Source of the DNA: Burkholderiaceae bacterium
GTDB taxonomy: Bacteria > Pseudomonadota > Gammaproteobacteria > Burkholderiales > Burkholderiaceae_A
DNA length: 64,000 bases
Reading direction: 5' to 3'
Assembly: GCA_004214155.1 (NCBI GenBank)
Contig: SGYQ01000009.1
Location: 1-64,000, forward strand
Shown piece after piece: positions 53,998 to 61,334 of the stretch. Within the stretch, counting starts at the first letter, position 1. Each line of letters starts with the position of its first letter. The notes under the pieces are model-generated. The model searched no databases. It worked only from the letters and a program-made list of their open reading frames with translations, and was not told where the DNA came from. The position numbers were made by a program, and so were the translations under genes.

Positions 53998-54960
53998 TTA
54001 TTTTAAAATTTTTATACCTTTTAGCCCAGCAAAGATCTTAGAGTTACCATATTCTATGGTACTAACTACCGTATCTAGCGTAGCCTTTCCCCTAATAAAA
54101 ATCCCATCGGAAAATTTATGAACAACACCGCCTGCCTCATAAAAGAACAGGCTTCCATCCTTGCCCACACTTGCAGACATTATCCCCAATTTAGAGGGGG
54201 TAATGTACTGATTAAACACTATCGATTTTCCCTTCCCCTTAACATAGAATTCGTAAAAAGAAACTAAACTAGTGCTCAGTATATTTCCTCTCATTCCAAA
54301 AAAATAAACACTATCATCTTGAATAATACCTCCAAAAAAAGAACCGGAGTAAGGAATATCAACCTGTTCCCATTGATTGGAACTAGCTGGGCAAAATAAG
54401 ACTGTTCCGGACTCTCCAACAACAAAAGTTCCATATTCCGAGATCAATATGTCGTATAGATGTCTATCAAAATCTTTATTAACAACAAAATCTTTTTTCC
54501 ATGACCTGGCTCCATCAGATGAACGAAAGACTGATCCGAAATCCCCCACAATTAATGCATCATTCGTTGAGAGCCATTTCACTTTCATAAAGGAAATGGG
54601 ATTCTCTGTCTCGATTAAAATTTTTTGGAACGATTTTCCTCCATCTGCAGTACGAAAAATCGTAGAATCATGTCCGACAAAAAGAGCAGTTTCAGAATTG
54701 ACAAAATTGAAGGAGGTAAATAAACCTGTATAAGCTATTTTGTGCTGTGTCCACTGTGTCCCACCGTCACGAGAACTTAATATGATGCCGGCCTCTCCGA
54801 TAGCAAATATATTATCGTCGACCTTTTCAATCTCTGTAAAAAAAATTTTATTTACATCCAACCTATTATTATTAACGACATCGGCAAAACAAACATTGGC
54901 AAAAACAAAAAAAAAGCCGATTAATCGGCCAATTTCATTTATTAGTAATAATCTTTTCAA
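53998..54960 (-). CDS. Ycf48-like beta-propeller protein
   Basis: A 320-residue exported seven-bladed propeller-like protein with repeated VG-x-x-G-x-[IV]-x-x-S-x-DGG-x-x-W blades, seen as GEAGIILSSRDGG, GHDSTIFRTADGG and GDFGSVFRSSDGA. Such proteins accompany MMPL/DUF1329 genes and may act as periplasmic scaffolds. The TTG at 54960 starts a signal peptide (MKRLLLINEIGRL, then GFFFVFANVCFA). A terminator-like hairpin with a T-run lies inside this signal-peptide region. It starts directly after the DUF1329 stop. Confidence 0.82.
   Translation of the reverse strand: MKRLLLINEIGRLIGFFFVFANVCFADVVNNNRLDVNKIFFTEIEKVDDNIFAIGEAGIILSSRDGGTQWTQHKIAYTGLFTSFNFVNSETALFVGHDSTIFRTADGGKSFQKILIETENPISFMKVKWLSTNDALIVGDFGSVFRSSDGARSWKKDFVVNKDFDRHLYDILISEYGTFVVGESGTVLFCPASSNQWEQVDIPYSGSFFGGIIQDDSVYFFGMRGNILSTSLVSFYEFYVKGKGKSIVFNQYITPSKLGIMSASVGKDGSLFFYEAGGVVHKFSDGIFIRGKATLDTVVSTIEYGNSKIFAGLKGIKILK
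54907..54930 (-). terminator. Intrinsic terminator-like hairpin inside the Ycf48-like gene start
   Basis: On the minus strand GCCGA-TTAA-TCGGC (54929-54916) forms a GC-rich hairpin, followed at once by nine T (54915-54907). It lies about 30 bases into the Ycf48-like coding sequence and just downstream of the DUF1329 gene. This would reduce transcription into the permease part of the operon unless ribosomes translating the signal peptide prevent hairpin formation. Confidence 0.5.
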
Positions 54961-56289
54961 TTATCTTGTTCCCCTTCGGCGTAACGCGTCAGGTTGAAAG
55001 TTTGTCCACCTGTCGTTTATTCCAAACCTTATCGGTTTTTTAACTTCATTGTCCAAATGAGCAGCCAGATAATTACCATTATTCAAATCGTGCCAAAGGA
55101 GTAAATTTGACCACGGAACCAACTTATCATAAATTTGTATCAAACCATGCACCCCAATTCTCCAAAGGTTACCGCGGGTGTCGTAGCAGTCTTCACCTAA
55201 AATGGACCAGCTATCTTCATCCATATAAAACACTCTTTTTCCATAAATATGCTTACTATTACTTTTTAAGGTTGCCTCAACAACCCATACTCTGTGCAAT
55301 TCATAACGCATGTATTTTGGATTTACTGTGCCTTCATCTAAAATATCGGCATATTTTAGATTCTTGTTTGTCAGGTCATAAGTATTGTATGGAACAAACA
55401 TTTCTTTGCGACCAATTAATTTCCAATCATACCTATCAGTCGCACCATTATATGCGAAATACTGATCAGTTGTTCTCATGCCTTCAGTACCATCTGCCAC
55501 ATTATCATAAGCAAGATCGGGGGCCCTTCTCACACGCCTTGCGCCAGCATTGTAAATCCATGCCGCCCGCGGATTTTGAATAGTATCCACAAATTCATGC
55601 ACAAGATAAACAGTTCCTACCAGTGTTGACGGGGCAGTAAAGTTCGCATAGAAAGCGTAGTTCAACCCTTTATCCACCTGATTTGGCTTCATTGAGTTAG
55701 CATAAACTACTCGATCCTTAAACCCAACTTTGTAGTACTTTTTTCCTGGCCGAACCGGAAACCACGCATATTCTCGTTCAAAACCATTCCCAACATATCT
55801 TAATAAGTAATTGTAAATTGCTTCCTCTCCGGAAGAAGGAGACGGGAATGGCATATGAGATTTCGTCCTTCCGACAATTCTATGTTGAGAAATTTGAGCT
55901 TTACCAGTCTCGGCTTTTACAACTTTAATTTCGGTTTTAGGCAAAACTGCAGTACGGTGGGTCTTAAACACAGGCATGCTATATCTAGGGTTACTTTTTA
56001 ATAACGCTATTTGCCCAGGGCTTAATTTCGATGTGTACTCAGAATAGTTTGAACCATTGATGACAAACAGAGGCGTTTCCCCGGCGAAGGGATTTTTAAA
56101 GCCATTTTTTTTATTCCATCCACCTGGCGGAGAGGTTAAGCCCCCATTCCAAGGGGGGATTGACCCACTCTCATTTCCCGCTTTAATTGCCCCAGAGTAA
56201 GTAAGTTCAGCCGCAACAGACCCCGAATAAACTGCAACGAAAAAAAACGTGCAAAATACCCTTGAGAGAGATTTAGCGAGCAGAGACAC
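54961..56289 (-). CDS. DUF1329 outer-membrane lipoprotein-sorting-like protein (first copy)
   Basis: A 442-residue exported DUF1329 protein with signal peptide (about 1-27, ending VAA) and the blocks GGLTSPPGGWN, AWIYNAGARRVRRAPDLAYD, YMDEDSWSILGEDCYD and a terminal NFQPDALRRRGTR. It is a paralogue of the second copy at 49365-50675. It starts with GTG overlapping the DUF1302 stop (TAGTG). With DUF1302 it forms the well-conserved DUF1302-DUF1329 pair of proteobacteria. Confidence 0.85.
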   Translation of the reverse strand: MSLLAKSLSRVFCTFFFVAVYSGSVAAELTYSGAIKAGNESGSIPPWNGGLTSPPGGWNKKNGFKNPFAGETPLFVINGSNYSEYTSKLSPGQIALLKSNPRYSMPVFKTHRTAVLPKTEIKVVKAETGKAQISQHRIVGRTKSHMPFPSPSSGEEAIYNYLLRYVGNGFEREYAWFPVRPGKKYYKVGFKDRVVYANSMKPNQVDKGLNYAFYANFTAPSTLVGTVYLVHEFVDTIQNPRAAWIYNAGARRVRRAPDLAYDNVADGTEGMRTTDQYFAYNGATDRYDWKLIGRKEMFVPYNTYDLTNKNLKYADILDEGTVNPKYMRYELHRVWVVEATLKSNSKHIYGKRVFYMDEDSWSILGEDCYDTRGNLWRIGVHGLIQIYDKLVPWSNLLLWHDLNNGNYLAAHLDNEVKKPIRFGINDRWTNFQPDALRRRGTR

Positions 56290-58289
56290 TAGAAGGAAGT
56301 GCTAAGCACTAAAGTATAGTAGTCTCTATCACGAAAGGCATCATAAGCAGCACTATCTGCATAATAGACATAACCGAACTCAAAATTGTGTCTCTTATTT
56401 AGATTAAAACGTGTACTTAGTCCTATTGCTAATCTGTCCTCTAGGAATTGGAAATCAGCCGAATAGCCCTTAACGTCATGTCGAACAGACAAAGTTGGAT
56501 ACATCGTAAATGAAGAGCCAAAAATACTTGGATACTCTCCTCTCACCCTAAGGCGATACCCCCATGAGTCTTCCGTCACAAACCCGTCGTTCTTGTTTCC
56601 CTCTGGATGCGTATTGCCGAGAGAAGTTCCGCCGTATGTAGCATGAGGCGCTGTTCCGAACACGAAATGCCTGCCGTATCTATTACCCGTAAAACTGTCT
56701 CCAATATTTACTCTTTGATAACCCAATTCACCAATAAACACAGTTTGTGCAGACCCCAAAACCCTAGGCAGAATTTTAATTCCATTAAGCTGCAACTGGA
56801 ATTTGTTTAGCCGATCATAACCTTCAACTTTCGTATTCGCGCCCGCGGCACTTGCTGCCTCAGATTGAGCTCTTAGTGGGCCTAAACCAACTAATAAGGC
56901 ATTAAGTAAGTCGTTAGCATTTATTTGCACAGGTAAATTTGGAATGTAGCTCGCCTCCGCTCCAATAGACCAACCCGCCAAATTCGTAGTATAAGAAAGT
57001 CCGTACAGTTCAAGTGCCCCTGGATACTCCCACAGACCTGTACCTGGGGTCAACTGCAACCCAAGCGGAGCGGCTCCAGCAACCTGAGCAGGAATTGGGT
57101 TTATAAAGTTATTTGGATTAAGTGCTGCATTTACCGTCGGGCCAAGAGCCCTGATATTCGAACCTGACCTTCCAGAAATAAATGGAATCCTAGAACTATA
57201 CTTCATAAAATAAAATCCTAATTCTCCATCCAAGCTCTCAACTGGGGTTCTAAACGCAACTCCATACTGGTCTTTATCTGGTCCGTCGATTCCTGGTCCC
57301 ATCGGCACTGACAATCCAGCAGCTAATCCCACGGGATTACTCAGACCTGGTAATGTTGTAATTGTCTGTGAACAGGCCATTCCATTCTTGGTTGTAATTT
57401 GAAATTCTACTGGCGCCCAATATGTGCCACAACTATCTAAGTTCGCAGGATTCCATTCCACCTGATAGAAAGCCTCGAGAGAGCTTCCCCCACCGAGTCC
57501 CAAATTAGTAGAAATTGCCTTAACCGGCAGAAATGCATCTCGTATTTCGGTTCCCGGCCGCCTCAATGATGTTAAATCAATAGGATTAATTTGGTTAATA
57601 CCCTGGACAAAAAGGCTTTCTCCCCAGTTTATAACCTGGTTACCCGCCCTTACTTGCAAAGGCAACCCCCCTACATCGAACGTATTATAAACGTAAGCAT
57701 CCAGAAGAGCAGCTCCTGAAAACTTGCTTAGGTGCGCAAACCCATGATCGGACAATGGATTATTTTGACTATATCCACTCCCGCCGTTACCTTGATTTAC
57801 CCCCGAACCCTCAAGAGTAAAATCATGCCACGCTCTAACTCGGGTAAACAAACCGACCTCATCCCTGCTAATCGAGTAATCGATCGTAGCTCGCAAAAGG
57901 GTCGACCATGCGTCTCCCTTAGAGTAATTAACATTCGAACTATCGGTGTTAGTTGCGCCTACTCCGCCAGTACCAAGTCCCGCACGGACACCATCGGCCT
58001 GACTATATAATTCATTATCAGGGTCTTGGGCCCTTATGCTAGTACCAATTGTAATATTTGCATTAATTGAACTGGACCACTCCCCTGTATCGAGTTCTAA
58101 AGCCATGGCAGAAGGAGTTACAGTTCCGAATAGTAAACCGGAAAATAAGGTCGCGTATATTTTATTGACAGAGTGAGAATCTGTACTATCCCCAAAAAAA
58201 TTATGAAATGAATTTTTTTTCCGTCTAATTACATTCTTATTTTTATTTTTATTTTTATTCTTATTTTTATAATTTTTGCATTGCGTCAT
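56289..58289 (-). CDS. DUF1302 outer-membrane beta-barrel protein
   Basis: A 666-residue DUF1302 protein, probably a large outer-membrane beta-barrel porin-like channel: long amphipathic strand pattern and a terminal aromatic VLSTSF as barrel signal. The start at 58289 follows AAGGAGACTGTT, a strong ribosome site; the open frame continues to 58415 without signal. The N-terminus is unusual: a Lys-Asn repeat encoded by an AT-rich hexanucleotide repeat, then a basic stretch, before the signal core LFSGLLFGTVTPSAMA with cleavage near residue 64. It is the first gene of the operon. Confidence 0.85.
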   Translation of the reverse strand: MTQCKNYKNKNKNKNKNKNVIRRKKNSFHNFFGDSTDSHSVNKIYATLFSGLLFGTVTPSAMALELDTGEWSSSINANITIGTSIRAQDPDNELYSQADGVRAGLGTGGVGATNTDSSNVNYSKGDAWSTLLRATIDYSISRDEVGLFTRVRAWHDFTLEGSGVNQGNGGSGYSQNNPLSDHGFAHLSKFSGAALLDAYVYNTFDVGGLPLQVRAGNQVINWGESLFVQGINQINPIDLTSLRRPGTEIRDAFLPVKAISTNLGLGGGSSLEAFYQVEWNPANLDSCGTYWAPVEFQITTKNGMACSQTITTLPGLSNPVGLAAGLSVPMGPGIDGPDKDQYGVAFRTPVESLDGELGFYFMKYSSRIPFISGRSGSNIRALGPTVNAALNPNNFINPIPAQVAGAAPLGLQLTPGTGLWEYPGALELYGLSYTTNLAGWSIGAEASYIPNLPVQINANDLLNALLVGLGPLRAQSEAASAAGANTKVEGYDRLNKFQLQLNGIKILPRVLGSAQTVFIGELGYQRVNIGDSFTGNRYGRHFVFGTAPHATYGGTSLGNTHPEGNKNDGFVTEDSWGYRLRVRGEYPSIFGSSFTMYPTLSVRHDVKGYSADFQFLEDRLAIGLSTRFNLNKRHNFEFGYVYYADSAAYDAFRDRDYYTLVLSTSF
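58233..58270 (-). repeat. AAAAAT-type hexanucleotide repeat coding Lys-Asn repeats
   Basis: On the minus strand the unit (A/G)AAAAT repeats about six times with two A-to-G changes, encoding alternating Lys and Asn near the N-terminus of the DUF1302 protein. Because the unit has six bases, slippage would change the number of Lys-Asn pairs without shifting the frame. It lies between the start codon and the signal-peptide core. Confidence 0.7.
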
Positions 58290-58310
58290 AACAGTCTCCT
58301 TGCCCATAGC

Positions 58311-58326
58311 GCTTACGTCCGTAAGC
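58311..58326. promoter_or_regulatory. Perfect 7-base inverted repeat in the DUF1302 leader
   Basis: GCTTACG-TC-CGTAAGC is a perfect inverted repeat lying 22 bases before the start codon at 58289, just before the ribosome site. It may be a repressor binding site for the operon or form a short RNA hairpin next to the ribosome site. No regulator gene is adjacent. Confidence 0.4.
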
Positions 58327-58701
58327 AAAAACCTCTTTAACCTAACACGTATAAACGTAGATGTACCATTACCTATGATAGTCGTAGCTAGTAATACTAG
58401 CAAGCAAAACAACATTTAATAAAAAGAAATCCCAGACCTTAAAAATGAAAAACAGATTTACAATAGTTTCCGGGGAAAATTCTTGCAGATGAGAGAGATC
58501 ATACAAGAGTTTGTTCATAGGTTTTCTATCAATGTGATACACAGATACTTTTTAATCGTAGATTAGAGTTTTGTATTTCAAGTAGGAAGAGTTGCTGAGG
58601 TTGCACTAGGTTGACTTGCCAGTAACCAAAATTTGGACCATACAGCAGAAAATAAATCAAATGTAAAAATGGTGGTATTACCTGAAGGAATAATATAGTT
58701 G
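58327..58701. other. Intergenic stretch, promoter region of the DUF1302 operon
   Basis: About 375 bases between the DUF1302 leader and the end of the peptidase gene. An open minus-strand frame covers 58290-58415 but is probably leader. No second clear regulatory motif, terminator or RNA was recognised. Confidence 0.45.
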
Positions 58702-59406
58702 TTACGAGGCGCTACGGATATAGATGTTTTGTAACTCCTCCTCCGTGATAGCCCCGTTATCAGATTTTATTAAATAAGCTTTTTTGTTTGGAACAAACGA
58801 AACCGCATTCTGAATTTCGCCGTCAACGCAATGAATGGCACAGCCTCCTTCAATTGCGTAGCATTGCTCTAGTTTTCCATTTTTTAAAAAGTCATGAACC
58901 GCAGGCCTTCGTGTTTCCTCCTCATCGTAATGTGGGCAGCAGTGACCATCGACAAACCCAAGGCAGTCCATAATTTTTAACGAATTTGCCCAGGAATCTG
59001 TCACACCTTTATTAAACCAACAAATCGCTCCCGCACTAACACCCGCTAACACTGCACCATTTTCATAGGCTTGTCTTAACAAATTTGGCAAACCCCACTC
59101 GTTCCATACAGCTAGCATACTTTTTGTATTGCCTCCTCCTACAAAAACTATGTCTTGATCAAGTATCAAGTTACGTAAATCGGGTGTCCTTGTAAAAAAT
59201 TCCAAATGAGATGGACTACAATGCAGTTTACTGAATGCTTTGTAAAAATTAACAATGTAAGATTTGTCCTCTCCAGTAGCCGTAGGAATAAAACAAGTCT
59301 TTGGCTTGCTAACACGGGCATTGTCAATGATATAGCTTTCTATATCGAGGTTTTTAGGATTTCTGCCAAAACCTCCTCCGCCTATTGCGATTATTTGTTT
59401 TTTCAT
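58702..59406 (-). CDS. Peptidase E-like family S51 serine peptidase
   Basis: A 234-residue S51-family protein with a nucleophile elbow AGVSAGAICWF (Ser124), a GGG loop DIVFVGGGNTKSML and a later HCCPHYDEEETRRP. S51 enzymes such as PepE cleave N-terminal Asp-X dipeptides, and cyanophycinases are distant relatives. The early GGGGFGRNP is the family's first glycine-rich loop. It is cytoplasmic, with no signal peptide. Neighbours give no clue to the physiological substrate. Confidence 0.82.
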   Translation of the reverse strand: MKKQIIAIGGGGFGRNPKNLDIESYIIDNARVSKPKTCFIPTATGEDKSYIVNFYKAFSKLHCSPSHLEFFTRTPDLRNLILDQDIVFVGGGNTKSMLAVWNEWGLPNLLRQAYENGAVLAGVSAGAICWFNKGVTDSWANSLKIMDCLGFVDGHCCPHYDEEETRRPAVHDFLKNGKLEQCYAIEGGCAIHCVDGEIQNAVSFVPNKKAYLIKSDNGAITEEELQNIYIRSAS

Positions 59407-59479
59407 CTCTTTTGCTAAAGGAACTTACATTGCCTGATATAATCTTACTTCTTTGATAACTATTCTTAAAGGTAAAAAA

Positions 59480-59617
59480 ATGAAAAATATTTTTTATGTT
59501 TTACTTGTATCAATGTTCACTCTTGGATCAGCCAGCATTCATGCACATTGTGGAGACGCCGAAATGCACGCTGATAAAACCAAAAAAGAAAAGAAGGAAA
59601 AAGACAAAGACGCGTAG
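59480..59617 (+). CDS. 45-residue secreted peptide upstream of queC
   Basis: ATG 59480 follows AAAGGT. The product has a signal peptide (MKNIFYVLLVSMFTLGSA, cleavage near IHA) and a short mature peptide, HCGDAEMHADKTKKEKKEK, with a single Cys and a lysine-rich end. Comparable small periplasmic peptides with a Cys/His/acidic start are common in marine Gammaproteobacteria. It ends 29 bases before queC. Confidence 0.6.
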   Translation: MKNIFYVLLVSMFTLGSASIHAHCGDAEMHADKTKKEKKEKDKDA

Positions 59618-59646
59618 TGACCTAGAAAATAGGTGCGTATGGTCCA

Positions 59647-60357
59647 ATGGACAGGACAAAAACAGCAATGGTCTTGCTGTCTGGAGGACAAGATTCTGCG
59701 ACGTGCCTTGCATGGGCGCTAGACAAGTACGGGTTAGTAGAAACCATTGGGTTTTCGTATGGGCAGCGCCACGTTGTAGAGTTAGATTGCAGACAGACAG
59801 TTCTTTCAGAAATAGTTAAGCTGAGTAGTAAATGGGGTAGCAAGTTGGGATCAGATTTTATAGTTCCTCTTGAAGGAATAAACAAACTCTCGGGTTCAGC
59901 GTTGTTAAACAAAAAAAAAATAGGTGGTGAATCTGGGAAACTACCAAACACATTTATTCCAGGAAGAAATTTACTTTTTCTTACCTATACCGCAGCGCTT
60001 TGCTACGAGAGAGGGATTCAGACAATAGTTGGAGGTATGTGCGAGACTGATTATTCTGGCTATCCCGATTGTCGGAGTGAAACCATAACTTCAATGCAAA
60101 CCTCACTGTCGTTAGGCATGGAAACTTCTTTCGAAATCATCACTCCATTAATGCACTTAAAAAAAAGTGATACATGGACATTAGCAAAGAAACTGGGCGG
60201 GAACAGTTTTGTCGATCTAATTATTGAAAATACTGCTACCTGCTATCAAGGGGATAGGGAAAATAGATATGATTGGGGCTATGGTTGCAATAACTGTCCT
60301 GCTTGCGAATTAAGAAGAGAAGGCTACTTAGAGTATATAAATACCGTAAATTTATGA
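59647..60357 (+). CDS. queC: 7-cyano-7-deazaguanine synthase
   Basis: A 236-residue enzyme that converts 7-carboxy-7-deazaguanine to preQ0 with ATP and ammonia in queuosine synthesis. It shows the PP-loop LLSGGQDSAT (10-19), the substrate motif NTFIPGRNLLFL and a C-terminal zinc site TCYQG, then GCNNCPAC. Genes in order queC, the PTPS-like gene and queE form a compact cluster. No preQ1 riboswitch was noticed upstream. Confidence 0.93.
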   Translation: MDRTKTAMVLLSGGQDSATCLAWALDKYGLVETIGFSYGQRHVVELDCRQTVLSEIVKLSSKWGSKLGSDFIVPLEGINKLSGSALLNKKKIGGESGKLPNTFIPGRNLLFLTYTAALCYERGIQTIVGGMCETDYSGYPDCRSETITSMQTSLSLGMETSFEIITPLMHLKKSDTWTLAKKLGGNSFVDLIIENTATCYQGDRENRYDWGYGCNNCPACELRREGYLEYINTVNL

Positions 60358-60377
60358 GATAAATTATTTTTCACGCT

Positions 60378-60713
60378 ATGCTCCTATATGCAGAAACTAC
60401 TATTGAAGTCAGTCATCGTGTTTTATCCCCCGTCGCTGAACGGGAGGAAATCCATGGCCACAGTTATTGGATACGTATTTATGTACTCACGGATGCAGAT
60501 AATCCGGTTCCAGTGGAAAAACTTAAGAAAGACTTGGAAACAGTCTCGAAAACCATTGATCATACCCATTTGAATGATAAGATTCCTGACGGAACGATGG
60601 AATCGATCGCAACATGGTTCGCAGAACAATTTGAGGCAATAGAATATCAAGTAAAAAAAGTCTCGATCAGTAGAAAATCTATGGGAATTGGAGTTGACTA
60701 CGTACTCGATTAA
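60378..60713 (+). CDS. 6-pyruvoyltetrahydropterin synthase (QueD/PTPS) family protein with ExxHGH motif
   Basis: A 111-residue PTPS-fold protein in the queD position. The zinc histidines are His13 (VSHRV), His26 and His28 (EEIHGHSYW), and a catalytic DH pair is at 61-62 (IDHTHLND). The catalytic Cys of QueD, four residues before HGH, is Arg22, and Glu23 gives ExxHGH, the hallmark described for PTPS-III enzymes that replace FolB in folate synthesis. The Glu of the terminal V-x-V-x-E strand is Arg99. It may be an altered QueD or an enzyme of folate synthesis. It overlaps queE by 26 bases. Confidence 0.7.
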   Translation: MLLYAETTIEVSHRVLSPVAEREEIHGHSYWIRIYVLTDADNPVPVEKLKKDLETVSKTIDHTHLNDKIPDGTMESIATWFAEQFEAIEYQVKKVSISRKSMGIGVDYVLD

Positions 60714-61329
60714 AGAGATTTATTACACTCTTCAGGGAGAGGGCATTCAAGCTGGCAGGGCAGCCCTATTTTGTAGGTTTGCAGGTTGCAATCTGTGGTC
60801 GGGCCTTGAAAAGGATCGTCTCGGTGCGCAATGTAATTTTTGTGACACAGACTTTCTAGGGACAAATGGTGAAAACGGGGGTAGATTTAAAACGGCATCT
60901 GAGTTAGCAAGGCATGCGAACAAATTTTGGCCTGACGAAACCACTAAAAAGTTTATTGTTTTAACAGGCGGCGAGCCCATGCTCCAGGTAGACTCTTCTC
61001 TGATTTCCGAACTGCATAACTTGAATTTCGAGATTGCAATAGAAACAAATGGAACGATTATCTGCCCTCCAGAAATCGATTGGATATGTGTAAGCCCCAA
61101 GGCCGGAACGAAAATTGCCCAAAAGACAGGAAATGAACTTAAAGTAATATACCCTCAGCCTGAATTAAATTTTTCAAAACTTCTGGACCTCTCATTTGAA
61201 TATTTTTTAATTCAGCCAATGGATGGACCTGATGCTGAGGAAAATACCGCAGCTTCTGTAGAATTTTGCAAAGAAAATCCTAATTGGCGGCTTTCCTTAC
61301 AAACTCATAAACAGTTAGGACTGAAATAG
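60688..61329 (+). CDS. queE: 7-carboxy-7-deazaguanine synthase (radical SAM)
   Basis: A 213-residue radical SAM enzyme making 7-carboxy-7-deazaguanine from 6-carboxytetrahydropterin. The N-terminal block IYYTLQGEG and CRFAGCNLWSG are typical. Cluster cysteines are Cys34, Cys49 and Cys52, giving CX14CX2C instead of the classical CX3CX2C, as known for Burkholderia-type QueE. SAM/Mg motif LTGGEPML and later SPKAGTKI follow. The start is TTG 60688 or 60694; the latter has GGGA at a better distance. It overlaps the PTPS gene end. Confidence 0.9.
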   Translation: MELTTYSIKEIYYTLQGEGIQAGRAALFCRFAGCNLWSGLEKDRLGAQCNFCDTDFLGTNGENGGRFKTASELARHANKFWPDETTKKFIVLTGGEPMLQVDSSLISELHNLNFEIAIETNGTIICPPEIDWICVSPKAGTKIAQKTGNELKVIYPQPELNFSKLLDLSFEYFLIQPMDGPDAEENTAASVEFCKENPNWRLSLQTHKQLGLK

Positions 61330-61334
61330 TTTGC

